Shown piece after piece: positions 19,644 through 27,299 of a DNA stretch of 64,000 bases. Made by a program: the position numbers and the translations under genes. How positions within the stretch are numbered: the first letter of the stretch is position 1; each line of letters begins with the position of its first letter. Origin of the DNA: Acidimicrobiales bacterium (GTDB lineage Bacteria > Actinomycetota > Acidimicrobiia > Acidimicrobiales > SZUA-35); contig JAHDBV010000005.1 in NCBI GenBank assembly GCA_020630195.1, positions 1 through 64,000 on the forward strand, read 5' to 3'. Under the pieces are notes generated by a model. That model saw only the letters and a program-made list of their open reading frames with translations, was not told where the DNA came from and did no database searches.

Positions 19644-20462
19644 ATGCGGAACCACACCGAGATGACGAACGACCGGGCCCCGCAGCGGGCCGTGCCACTG
19701 GCGCTCGGCCTGGCGCTGCTGGCCGGTGCGTGCACCTCCGCCGGGGGTGACGATGCCGGTGCGCCGGCGAGCCTGCCGATGGGTGACGACACGGCGGCCA
19801 TCGAAGCCGCGGCCGACGACAGCGTCGCCGAGGTCGACACCACGCCGACGCCGGATGCCGAGGACTTCAACCGCCTGCTCACGAGTGAGGCCGACCTGAC
19901 CGGACTGCGTCCGGTGGATGTGCTCGCCGTCGACACGGTGGACGGCGACGAGACCCGGCTGCTCGTGACCTTCGAGATGGAGTCGCATCACTGCTTCGGT
20001 GTCACCACCGACGTCCGTGAGTCCGACCTCGACGTCGTCGTCGAGGTCCGCACCGGCCTGCGCGCCGGAGTGAGCGCCGCCGACTGCGAACTCGGGGTGT
20101 ACCCCTACACGACGGAGGTCGCCCTCGAGGGCGCGCTCGACGGTCGGGTGATCTCGACCGCGGAGCTCCGCGAGCCGGCCGCCGAACCCGAACGCAACGA
20201 CGTCGAGGCGGCCGCGACCCCGGCCGCCGCCGACCCGATCGAGTCGATCGGCGCCGTCGACGTGTTGCCCGCCGCCGACGACACCCCGGCGCTGGTCGGC
20301 ATGGCCGTCGAGGACGGTGTCGAGTGGGCGCTCGTGAACGGCGTCGAGTGGCGCCTGCTGTCCGTCGACGGCGAGTCGATGTCCGACGACGACACGGTCG
20401 ATCCGGGGCGGATCAGCTTCGTCGTCGAGCGGGATCGGATCGTCGCGTTCGAGTGGAGCTGA
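19644..20462 (+). CDS. hypothetical lipoprotein
   Basis: The 272-residue protein has a lipobox-type signal (LALLAGAC, Cys near residue 30) and an acidic Ala/Asp-rich linker. It is then a soluble domain with ETRLLVTFEMESHHCFGV, followed by a Pro/Ala linker and a C-terminal beta-rich segment. I do not recognise the family. It starts five bases after the secreted propeller gene, with GGGGAG as ribosome-binding site. The two are co-transcribed and possibly act together at the cell surface. Confidence 0.68.
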   Translation: MRNHTEMTNDRAPQRAVPLALGLALLAGACTSAGGDDAGAPASLPMGDDTAAIEAAADDSVAEVDTTPTPDAEDFNRLLTSEADLTGLRPVDVLAVDTVDGDETRLLVTFEMESHHCFGVTTDVRESDLDVVVEVRTGLRAGVSAADCELGVYPYTTEVALEGALDGRVISTAELREPAAEPERNDVEAAATPAAADPIESIGAVDVLPAADDTPALVGMAVEDGVEWALVNGVEWRLLSVDGESMSDDDTVDPGRISFVVERDRIVAFEWS

Positions 20463-20498
20463 TCATCGGGTGACCCCGGGCCGTCGAGGGTCGGCCGT

Positions 20499-20516
20499 CT
20501 TGATCAACGCTTGATC
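20499..20516 (+). promoter_or_regulatory. tandem CTTGATC sites, probable OmpR-type regulator operator
   Basis: CTTGATC at 20499-20505 is repeated exactly at 20510-20516, giving an 11-base period (one helical turn). This is how OmpR/PhoB-type regulators bind. The sites lie upstream of the SHOCT gene and the two-component pair, about 35 bases before a CACTGT -10-like hexamer at 20551-20556. Autoregulation is inferred. Confidence 0.5.
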
Positions 20517-20560
20517 TCGCGTTGGGGAACCGCGTGGGGTGGCGACGTTTCACTGTCGTC

Positions 20561-20599
20561 ATGACCAACCACCCCACCAACGAAACGACGACCCGATGA
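20561..20599 (+). CDS. possible 12-residue leader peptide
   Basis: ATG at 20561 opens a short frame MTNHPTNETTTR whose TGA overlaps the ATG of the SHOCT gene (ATGA). The ATG follows CACTGT by 4 nt, so a leaderless mini-ORF could feed ribosomes to the next gene, which has no visible Shine-Dalgarno sequence. Its existence is inferred from this arrangement only. Confidence 0.35.
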   Translation: MTNHPTNETTTR

Positions 20600-21087
20600 C
20601 CCTCGCCACCGCACTCTCGGAGGGCGTCCGCCACGGACACGACGGCGGACCGCGCTTCTTCTTCCCGCTGCTCCTGCTCATGATCATCGGCGGGGTGTTC
20701 CTCGTCCGACGTCGCAAGCGGGCGTGGTTCGCCGCCAACGGTGGTGACGGACCCGGCTTCGCCGGACGCCACGGCAACGGGCCCGACACCCCGCCCATGA
20801 CGCCGCCGTCGTCGTCTGCGATGACGCTCCTCCAGGAGCGCTTCGCCCGGGGCGAGATCGGTGAAGCCGAGTTCCGCCAGCGGCGCAGCGTGCTGCAGGG
20901 CGATCCGGTCGGCACCGTGCCCGCCCCGCCCGCACCGCCGGTCGAACCCGTCTCGGCGACCCCGCCGACGGCGACCGTCGCCCCGGAACCGCCGGACGAG
21001 GTGATCCGGGCCGAGGCCGTCGAGCCCGACCCCGTCTGGGCCGACGGAGATGCGCCCGACGACGATGACGACCGTCCGACGGCCTGA
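20596..21087 (+). CDS. small membrane protein with SHOCT domain
   Basis: The 163-residue protein has one membrane helix (FFFPLLLLMIIGGVFLVRRRK) and a Gly/Pro linker. A SHOCT motif follows (MTLLQERFARGEIGEAEFRQ), then an acidic Pro/Ala tail. SHOCT domains occur in many membrane-linked proteins with no defined activity. Its place ahead of an OmpR-type pair suggests a role in sensing or as an output target. A longer frame from GTG 20539 would run through the -10 region and is less likely. Confidence 0.7.
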   Translation: MTLATALSEGVRHGHDGGPRFFFPLLLLMIIGGVFLVRRRKRAWFAANGGDGPGFAGRHGNGPDTPPMTPPSSSAMTLLQERFARGEIGEAEFRQRRSVLQGDPVGTVPAPPAPPVEPVSATPPTATVAPEPPDEVIRAEAVEPDPVWADGDAPDDDDDRPTA

Positions 21088-21104
21088 CGATCCCCCACCC
21101 CCCA

Positions 21105-21135
21105 CCGGGCCCCGACGATGCTCGTCGGGGCCCGG
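21105..21135 (+). promoter_or_regulatory. perfect 14-bp hairpin between SHOCT gene and response regulator
   Basis: CCGGGCCCCGACGA at 21105-21118 pairs perfectly with TCGTCGGGGCCCGG at 21122-21135 around a 3-base TGC loop. There is no U run, so it may be an attenuator or an mRNA-processing or stability element. It ends 24 bases before the response-regulator ATG. Confidence 0.55.
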
Positions 21136-21159
21136 CCCGCGCCCCGAGGAGGCACGACG

Positions 21160-21903
21160 ATGACGGCACGCATCCTGGTGGTGGACGACGAGGACCCGAT
21201 CCGCGGGCTCGTCACCGGCTACCTGCGAGAAGAGGGGTACGTCGTCGAGGAGGCGGCCGACGGGCGGGCCGCGGTCGAGCGTTTCGACCGGGAACCACCC
21301 ATCGACCTCGCCGTGCTCGACGTGCGGATGCCCCGGATGGACGGCATCGAGGCGCTCCGTGAGATCCGGCGCCGATCCGACTGCTACGTGATCATGCTGA
21401 CCGCGGCCGCCGAGGAGACCGATCGGGTGATCGGGCTGTCTGTCGGCGCCGACGACTACGTGACGAAGCCGTTCTCGCCCCGCGAGTTCGTGGCCCGGGT
21501 GAAGGCCGTGCTGCGTCGCCGTCGCCCACCCGGCGAGACCGACGATCCGCTGGCGCCGCCGCCGGTGGCCCCCGCTCAGCGGTTCGATCTCGCCGATGCC
21601 GGGACCCTCGAGATCGACATCGATCGCCACGAGGTCCACCTCGACGGTGCCCCCGTGGAGCTCACCGCCCTCCAGTTCGAGCTGCTCGGTGTGCTGGCCT
21701 CGAGCCCGGGGCGGGTGTTCGCCCGCCACCAGCTCATCGAACGGGTCTGGGGTCGGGACTTCTTCGGCGAGGAGCGCATCGTCGACGTGCACGTCGGCAA
21801 CCTGCGCAAGGCCCTCGGTGAAGGCGCCGCCGACGCCCGTGTGGTCGGGACCGTGCGGGGCGTCGGCTACCGCTTCCTCCCCGAGCCGAGGCGGGCGTCG
21901 TGA
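21160..21903 (+). CDS. OmpR-family response regulator
   Basis: The 247-residue regulator has a receiver domain with acidic DDED (9-12), phosphoacceptor Asp54 in VLDVRMPRMDG, Thr81 and Lys103 (VTKPFSP). After a Pro-rich linker comes an OmpR winged helix (ELTALQFELLGVLASSPGRV ... VDVHVGNLRKAL ... VRGVGYRF). GAGGAGG precedes the ATG, which is preferred to an upstream in-frame ATG inside the hairpin. It is paired with the kinase gene by GTGA overlap. Confidence 0.93.
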   Translation: MTARILVVDDEDPIRGLVTGYLREEGYVVEEAADGRAAVERFDREPPIDLAVLDVRMPRMDGIEALREIRRRSDCYVIMLTAAAEETDRVIGLSVGADDYVTKPFSPREFVARVKAVLRRRRPPGETDDPLAPPPVAPAQRFDLADAGTLEIDIDRHEVHLDGAPVELTALQFELLGVLASSPGRVFARHQLIERVWGRDFFGEERIVDVHVGNLRKALGEGAADARVVGTVRGVGYRFLPEPRRAS

Positions 21904-22988
21904 CCCCGCCCCGCCAGCTCCGGTCGATCTTCGTCCGCTCGCACCTGCTCGTGATGGTGGTGGCGGTGGGCACGCTGGTCGTGGGTGTGGTGCTCATCGG
22001 AGGCGTGCTCGTCGCCCTCGACGTGCTGGATCTCGGTCGTGGTGGCAAGGGCGGCGAACCCGATGGTGGGCCCCTGCCCCTGCTCGCCATCGTCGGGTCG
22101 GCCGTGGTCGCCGCATCGTTCGTGTCCCGCCGCCTCGCCCGACGGCTGGCCGAACCCCTCGAGACCCTCGGCGTCGCCACCCGTCGCCTCGCCGGTGGTG
22201 ACTACACGGTCCGGGTGCAGGACGATTCGTCGGCGGAGACCGCCCAGCTCGCCGCCGACGTGAACGAACTCGCCGAGACGCTCGACGCCACGGAGAAGCG
22301 GCGGCTCGAGCTCATCGGTGAGGTCGCCCACGAACTCCGCACGCCGCTGACCTCCATCGAGGGATCGATGGAAGCCCTGCTCGACGGCGTCCTCGAACCG
22401 TCCGACGAGGTGTTCGCCGGCATCGCCCGCGAGGCCGCCCGCCTCCGACGCGTCGCCGGCGATCTGTCCGAGCTGTCACGCACCTCCGACGGGCTGCGGC
22501 TCGTGCTCGGCCGCACCGACCTCGCCGACGTGGTCGGCGGCGTCGTCGATCGCCTCGCCGTGCAGGCCGAGGCGAAGGGGCTCGCACTGTCGTTCTCGAC
22601 GGCGCTCGATGATCCGATCATCGACGGTGACCACGACCGGCTCGTCCAGGTCGCCACCAATGTCATCGGCAACGCCATCCGGTACACCGACGCCGGCTCG
22701 ATCGGGGTCACGCTCGGCCCGGGCGATGGTGCGTCGGTCGAGGTGGAAGTCGTCGACACCGGCCGGGGCATCGACCCGACCCGGACCGAGGAGATCTTCG
22801 ATCGCTTCGTCCGGGCCGATCCGACCCAGTCGGACGGGACCGGCGTGGGTCTGACGATCGCCCGGGCGCTCGTGACGGCCCATGGCGGCACGATCACCGC
22901 CGATTCCGCGGGGGAGGGGACCGGGACGACCGTGCGGGTGCGACTGCCCCGCCGGGGGCCCGGCGCTGGGAGCTCGAGCCTGGTCTGA
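21900..22988 (+). CDS. sensor histidine kinase
   Basis: The 362-residue kinase has an N-terminal helix, a very short extracytoplasmic loop (about 45-60) and a second helix. A HAMP-like segment (RRLAEPLETLGVATRRLAGG) precedes the HisKA box EVAHELRTPLTSIEG, with His144. The HATPase region has NVIGNAIRYTDAG, DTGRGIDPTRTEEIF and GTGVGLTIARALV. With almost no sensor domain it may sense the membrane or a partner such as the SHOCT protein (inference). The GTG start overlaps the regulator stop. Confidence 0.92.
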   Translation: MTPPRQLRSIFVRSHLLVMVVAVGTLVVGVVLIGGVLVALDVLDLGRGGKGGEPDGGPLPLLAIVGSAVVAASFVSRRLARRLAEPLETLGVATRRLAGGDYTVRVQDDSSAETAQLAADVNELAETLDATEKRRLELIGEVAHELRTPLTSIEGSMEALLDGVLEPSDEVFAGIAREAARLRRVAGDLSELSRTSDGLRLVLGRTDLADVVGGVVDRLAVQAEAKGLALSFSTALDDPIIDGDHDRLVQVATNVIGNAIRYTDAGSIGVTLGPGDGASVEVEVVDTGRGIDPTRTEEIFDRFVRADPTQSDGTGVGLTIARALVTAHGGTITADSAGEGTGTTVRVRLPRRGPGAGSSSLV

Positions 22989-23010
22989 CGACCGACGGGC
23001 TCGCCGCCGT

Positions 23011-24051
23011 TCAGGTGGCGATCGGCATGACGAGCGACACGAACGTGCCGTCGTCGGCGGACCGGAAGACCACGGGATCGAGGGGCCCGGTCGTCTCGAT
23101 GACGATCTCGGCACCGACCGTTGCTGCGACGGCGTCCGTCAGGTAACCGAGATCGAGCACCGTCCGCTCGTTCGGTCCCCGGCCACTGGCGGCGACATGC
23201 TGGACGCGGTCGGCGGACTCGAGCCCGAGCTCGTCGGCTCCGCCGACGAGCGTGATCGGACCCTGCCCGCCGGAACGCAACGCCGAGAGCAGGGTGTCGC
23301 GCGCCACGACCAGCTCGTCGGCGCCGGCCGCCGGTTCCAGCAGTGGTCGGTGATCGGGGAAGTCGACCGGCACGATCGGGATCCCGGCACGGCGGGCGCC
23401 GGCCGTCGCCACGAGTTCGTCGCCGTCACGTGTCAGCGTGGCCGTGTCGTCCGCGGCCAGATCATCGAGCCACTCGGCGAGTGCGGCCGACGGGACGACA
23501 CCGACCACCGCGCCGGTGTCGCCTGCCACGGCGAGATCGCGCACGGCCAGACGGTGTCGATCGGTCGCGACGAGCCGGAGCCCACCGTCGGTGCTCGTGA
23601 GGAGCACGGTCATCAGATGGGGCGCTCGTGGATCGGTGCCCGCTGCAGGAAGCACCTGCCGGATCGCGCGTCGGAGTTCGTCGACCCGGAGGTCGATCGT
23701 CGTGTCGTACATGGTCGTGTCCTTGGTGTCGAGATTGCGCAGCGAGTGCGCCCGATGGCGGACACGGGCCGTCCGGATCTCGAGCCGGTCGACATGTGCC
23801 GCGACGAGCGCCCGGCGTTCGTCGGGGCCGGCCTCGAGTGCCCGGGCGACCTCGGCGAGTCCCATCTCGAGCAGGCGGAGCTCCCGGAGCAGCTCCGCCC
23901 GGCTGATCTGATCGACCCCGTAGCGGCGATAGCCACTGGTCGGGTCGACGCCGGCCGGTCGCAGCAGGCCCCGTCGGTCGTAGAAGCGCAGTGCCGTCAC
24001 CGACAGGCCCGTGCGCCGGGCGAAGGCGCCGATCGTCATTGCCGTGTCCAT
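23011..24051 (-). CDS. MerR-family regulator fused to DnaN-like (sliding clamp) domains
   Basis: The 346-residue protein starts with a MerR helix-turn-helix (TIGAFARRTGLSVTALRFYD and GYRRY, residues 6-43) and a helical linker. From about 116 it reads as beta-clamp domains 2 and 3. LRLVATDRHRLAV matches the clamp signature, VDFPDHRPLLEP matches the FPDYR region, and the end FVSLVMPIAT matches the clamp C-terminus (VMPMRL-like). Domain 1 of DnaN is absent. It is probably a transcription regulator with a clamp-like effector part. The ATG at 24049-24051 is fixed by a MerR-type promoter 7 nt upstream. Confidence 0.85.
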   Translation of the reverse strand: MDTAMTIGAFARRTGLSVTALRFYDRRGLLRPAGVDPTSGYRRYGVDQISRAELLRELRLLEMGLAEVARALEAGPDERRALVAAHVDRLEIRTARVRHRAHSLRNLDTKDTTMYDTTIDLRVDELRRAIRQVLPAAGTDPRAPHLMTVLLTSTDGGLRLVATDRHRLAVRDLAVAGDTGAVVGVVPSAALAEWLDDLAADDTATLTRDGDELVATAGARRAGIPIVPVDFPDHRPLLEPAAGADELVVARDTLLSALRSGGQGPITLVGGADELGLESADRVQHVAASGRGPNERTVLDLGYLTDAVAATVGAEIVIETTGPLDPVVFRSADDGTFVSLVMPIAT

Positions 24052-24058
24052 GCCCGTC

Positions 24059-24089
24059 ACCCTGGGGCCTCCACCTGGTCGAGGGTCAA
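24059..24089 (-). promoter_or_regulatory. MerR-type promoter with operator in a 19-bp spacer
   Basis: On the minus strand, -35 TTGACC (24084-24089) and -10 CAGGGT (24059-24064) are 19 bp apart, the stretched spacing typical of MerR-regulated promoters. The spacer holds the near-perfect inverted repeat CCTCgACCaGGTgGAGG (24068-24084). It should be bound by the MerR-clamp protein itself, so autoregulation is likely. Confidence 0.7.
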
Positions 24090-24151
24090 GGAGATCTTCG
24101 TCGTTCGTCGGCGCACTTGCGGGCGCCGGTCCGCTCGGGTTGTGTTGAGCC

Positions 24152-25075
24152 ATGACCGACGCCCCCAGCCCCACCGTGCTCGCCACCGGCCTCGAGTTCC
24201 CCGAGGGCCCGATCTGGATGTCGGACGGGTCGGTCTGGCTCGTCGAGATCAAGCGGGGCACCCTCACCCGCGTCGACGCCGACGGTTCGGTCGACGTCGT
24301 CGCCGAATGCGGCGGTGGGCCGAACGGCGCTGCCGTCGGGCCCGACGGCGCCGTCTACGTGTGCAACAACGGCGGGTTCGAGTGGCACGAGGTGAACGGG
24401 CTGACCCTGCCGGGGGATCAACCGGCCGACTACACCGGCGGATCCATCCAGCGCATCGATCCCGACACGGGTGAGGTCTCCACGCTCTACGAGGCGGTCG
24501 ACGGGCACGGGTTGCGAGGCCCGAACGACCTCGTCTTCGACACCAGCGGCGGCTTCTGGTTCACCGACCATGGCAAGAACCGTCCCCGGGATCGGGATCG
24601 AGGTGGCCTCTACTACGCCGCCGCCGATGGCTCCTCGATCACCGAGATGGTGCATCCGATGCTGGCGCCGAACGGCGTCGGGCTGTCGCCGGACGGCGAC
24701 GTCGTCTACGTGGCCGAGACCCACGAGGGCCGGCTCTATCGCTGGGATCTCGAGGGTCCGGGTTCGATCGCCGGCTACTTCGGTCCGTCGCATCGCGGCG
24801 AGCTGCTCGCCGACCCGGCCGGCGGACCGCTGTTCGACTCGCTCGCCGTCGATGCCGACGGCAACGTGTGTGTCGCCACGATCCGCAACGGCGGCATCAC
24901 CGTGGTGAGCCCCGACGGTGCCCTCGACCACGTGGCCATGCCCGATCCGCTCACCACCAACATCTGTTTCGGTGGCGCCGACGGCACCACCGCGTTCATC
25001 ACCCTGTCGGGAACCGGGCAGCTCGTGTCGATCCCGTGGCCCCGGGCCGGCGCCGAGCTCGCCTTCTCCCGTTGA
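24152..25075 (+). CDS. SMP-30/gluconolactonase-family protein
   Basis: The 307-residue six-bladed propeller has GLEFPEGPIWMSDGSVWLVE with the metal-binding Glu at the start. It continues with GPNDLVFDTSGGFWFTDHG and LAPNGVGLSPDGDVVYVAET, which supply the Asn/Asp metal ligands. These are hallmarks of the SMP-30/gluconolactonase/LRE family. It likely hydrolyses a sugar lactone or similar ester. It is divergent from the MerR-clamp gene and could be its target. A weak TTGTGT lies 6 nt before the ATG. Confidence 0.87.
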   Translation: MTDAPSPTVLATGLEFPEGPIWMSDGSVWLVEIKRGTLTRVDADGSVDVVAECGGGPNGAAVGPDGAVYVCNNGGFEWHEVNGLTLPGDQPADYTGGSIQRIDPDTGEVSTLYEAVDGHGLRGPNDLVFDTSGGFWFTDHGKNRPRDRDRGGLYYAAADGSSITEMVHPMLAPNGVGLSPDGDVVYVAETHEGRLYRWDLEGPGSIAGYFGPSHRGELLADPAGGPLFDSLAVDADGNVCVATIRNGGITVVSPDGALDHVAMPDPLTTNICFGGADGTTAFITLSGTGQLVSIPWPRAGAELAFSR

Positions 25076-25081
25076 GGGCGC

Positions 25082-26317
25082 TCAGGCGCCGAGCACGGCG
25101 TCGTGCACCAGTTCCTCGATGGAGCGCTTGAGTTCCTGGCCGGTGTCGGACTCGTCTTCGATCACGAGGTAGGCGGCGTAGCCGTCGTCGAGGTCCATCC
25201 ACGGCACCGTGCCCCACGCTCCACCGTCGCTGATGCGGCCGGTGTCCCGGTCGACCCACCAGCCGAGGCCGTACCCGGTGTCCGCATCGCCGGCGTCGCC
25301 GTCGTAGGCGGCGGCCACCCGGTCGGTGTGCATGATGTCGAGTGAGTCCTGGGAGAAGATCTCGTTGTCGCCACACACGCCGCCGTCGAGGTGCATCTGG
25401 AGCAGGGTGGCGTAGTCGGCCGCGGTGATGTGGGCGCCGCCTTCGATCGTGGGGTTGTCCGACGGCAGCGCCGCTTCCGGGCCGCCGCCGAAGACGGTGG
25501 GATAGCCCGGGTCACCGGTGAACACGACGGCGAGGTTGATGTAGCCGAGTGAGTGCACGCCACACGGTTCGACGTAGATCTCCTCGATGAGCTCGTCCCA
25601 GGTCTTGCCCGAGACCGACTCCGCGACCGCACCGGCCACCTGCCACTGGGCACCGCCGTAGCGGAACTCGGTGTCGGGCGGGATCTGGTCGGCGTCGTCG
25701 TCGGCCGTGGTGAACACCGTGGTCGCACACGCCTGCAGGTCGGTCGCCGGGCTCCACTGGCAGAAGTACGGGACGTAGCCGATGTCCGGCCCGAGGCCGA
25801 CGAATCCGGAGCTGTTCGAGACGAGCATCGCCGGGGTGATGTCGGGGTTGCCGACGGCCCAGTCGACCTGGTCGGCGACCGGGGCGTCGATGTCGAGCAG
25901 GCCCTCCTGCTGCAGGTGCAACAACACCCCGGACGAGATCATCTTCGACGACGAGGCGATGAGGGAGATGCGGTCGGGACCGAACTCACCGAAGTACTCC
26001 TCGTAGATCGTGCCGGTCCCTCGCTCGACGATCACGAGGGCGGCGCCGTTCAGCCCCCGGTCGGTGACGAACGCGTCGACCGCCGCCGTGACCGCCTCGA
26101 AGCCCTCCGGCTCCGGCTCCGGCTCGGGTTCGGTGGCTTCGGTGGTGGTGGCCGCCTCGGTGGTGGTCGTCGTCTCGGGTTCCTCCTCCACGACCTCCTC
26201 GGAGGGTGCGTCGGTGGTCTCGGTCTCCGCCGTCTCCTCGGTGGCGTCGCTCGAACAGGCGGCAGCGAGCAGCGCCAGTGCGGCGAGGAGGGCGAAGAGC
26301 TTCGAGGACGACGGCAT
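25082..26317 (-). CDS. beta-lactamase-fold serine hydrolase lipoprotein
   Basis: The 411-residue protein has a lipoprotein signal (LLAALALLAAAC, Cys21). An acidic Thr/Glu/Pro linker of about 50 residues follows, then a class-C beta-lactamase/DD-peptidase fold. SxxK is at 122-125 (ASSSKMISSG), the tyrosine motif is in FRYGGAQWQ and a late GYGLGWWVD is present. It acts outside the membrane, on peptidoglycan, D-peptides or esters. The ATG is fixed by TACGGT 6 nt upstream. Confidence 0.85.
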   Translation of the reverse strand: MPSSSKLFALLAALALLAAACSSDATEETAETETTDAPSEEVVEEEPETTTTTEAATTTEATEPEPEPEPEGFEAVTAAVDAFVTDRGLNGAALVIVERGTGTIYEEYFGEFGPDRISLIASSSKMISSGVLLHLQQEGLLDIDAPVADQVDWAVGNPDITPAMLVSNSSGFVGLGPDIGYVPYFCQWSPATDLQACATTVFTTADDDADQIPPDTEFRYGGAQWQVAGAVAESVSGKTWDELIEEIYVEPCGVHSLGYINLAVVFTGDPGYPTVFGGGPEAALPSDNPTIEGGAHITAADYATLLQMHLDGGVCGDNEIFSQDSLDIMHTDRVAAAYDGDAGDADTGYGLGWWVDRDTGRISDGGAWGTVPWMDLDDGYAAYLVIEDESDTGQELKRSIEELVHDAVLGA

Positions 26318-26323
26318 GGGCCG

Positions 26324-26329
26324 ACCGTA
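26324..26329 (-). promoter_or_regulatory. -10 element of the serine hydrolase gene (leaderless)
   Basis: On the minus strand TACGGT lies 6 nt before the ATG. Confidence 0.55.
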
Positions 26330-26376
26330 GGCGCTCCGGGGCGTGCCCGTCAGGACGACGTCGAGGCGTCACTCCC

Positions 26377-26406
26377 CTCGGTGGGGGTGCCTGCACCCCC
26401 ACCGAG
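26377..26406. repeat. 30-bp near-perfect palindrome in a divergent promoter region
   Basis: A 14-base arm (CTCGGTGGGGGTGC) is followed by CT and the exact reverse complement. It lies between the serine hydrolase gene and the cytolysin-like operon, which are divergent. It may be an operator or a transcription block. A smaller CCCC/GGGG hairpin follows near 26424-26437. Confidence 0.6.
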
Positions 26407-26457
26407 ACACCGGTGCACACCCTCCCCGATTCTGGGGATCGGCTCGAAGGTGGAGCC

Positions 26458-27240
26458 ATGACCACCACCTTCCGCCTCCTGCTCGCCGTCACGGCCCTCG
26501 GCTGGCTCGTCCTCACCGTCGCCGGAGGCCTCCGGTTCGGCCTCGAGTCGGCCCGAGCCGAGCGGGCCACGGCGATCGACCGGGCGCTCGACGACCCCGC
26601 CGTGGTCGCCGAGCTGCGGGAGGCCGCTGTGGCACGAGCGGGTGCCGAGTTCCCCGAGGTGACCGCCCTCGTCGCCCCGCTCGTCGACGACGCCATCGCC
26701 GAGGCCGTCGCCGCCCAGCCCGTCGTCCGCCGACTCGTCGCCGCCGAGGTGGACGATCGACTCGGCCTCGGGCACGAGCCCGTCACGATCACCGACGCCG
26801 ACGTGCCGGCCTCCCTGCGCTCGTTGCTGGCCGCCGCCGGTGTCGAGCTCGCCATCGAGGTGATGCCGGGCCGACCCGCCGACGGTGGGCCCGCCGCACT
26901 GCTCGAGACCGTCACCATCGGTGCCGGCGTGGTCACCGCCCTCGCCCATCTCGCCAGTGCTCGCCTCGTCGGCCGACCCGGCGCCTCCGTCGCCGGCTGT
27001 GCCGGGGCGGTGATCGGGCTCGGCGCGGTCGCGGTCGGAGTCGGCCAGGCCGACCGCATCGCCGACCCGATCCGAGGAGCCGTCGTCGCCACGGCCGTGC
27101 CGATGGAGGTGCTCGGCACGGTCGCCGTGCTCATCGTCCTGCTCGCCGGTCGGGCGGCCCTCGCCGGGACCGGGCGACTGCCCTACGGCGCCCTCGATCC
27201 CGGCCGCTTCGGCTTCGTCGGCGACGACCCCGGCTGGTGA
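26458..27240 (+). CDS. hypothetical membrane protein, first gene of the cytolysin-like operon
   Basis: The 260-residue protein has an N-terminal helix (RLLLAVTALGWLVLTVAGGL). An extracytoplasmic region of about 115 Ala/Val/Glu-rich residues follows. Three C-terminal helices come next (about 150-175, 185-205 and 213-235), then a short tail. I do not recognise the family. The ATG has AAGGTGGAG just upstream. It is 59 bases ahead of the cytolysin-like gene, so a joint role in export, anchoring or immunity is possible but unproven. Confidence 0.65.
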   Translation: MTTTFRLLLAVTALGWLVLTVAGGLRFGLESARAERATAIDRALDDPAVVAELREAAVARAGAEFPEVTALVAPLVDDAIAEAVAAQPVVRRLVAAEVDDRLGLGHEPVTITDADVPASLRSLLAAAGVELAIEVMPGRPADGGPAALLETVTIGAGVVTALAHLASARLVGRPGASVAGCAGAVIGLGAVAVGVGQADRIADPIRGAVVATAVPMEVLGTVAVLIVLLAGRAALAGTGRLPYGALDPGRFGFVGDDPGW

Positions 27241-27299
27241 CCGCGCACCCCGACCCACGAACGCCCGATCTTCCCGAACTCCCGAAAGGACCCCACCCC

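Noticed and set aside
17443-19698. 751-residue minus-strand open frame opposite the secreted propeller gene
   Set aside because: The plus-strand protein has a signal peptide and repeats, while the antisense frame has only low-complexity Val/Gly/Asp text.
20539-20595. Longer start for the SHOCT protein
   Set aside because: The GTG at 20539 would lie upstream of the CACTGT hexamer and adds residues without conservation features; ATG 20596 with ATGA overlap is preferred.
26100-26220. Short tandem triplet/hexamer repeats (GGCTCC, GGTGGT) as a possible CRISPR or microsatellite
   Set aside because: They encode the acidic Thr/Glu/Pro linker of the serine hydrolase lipoprotein; there are no spacers.
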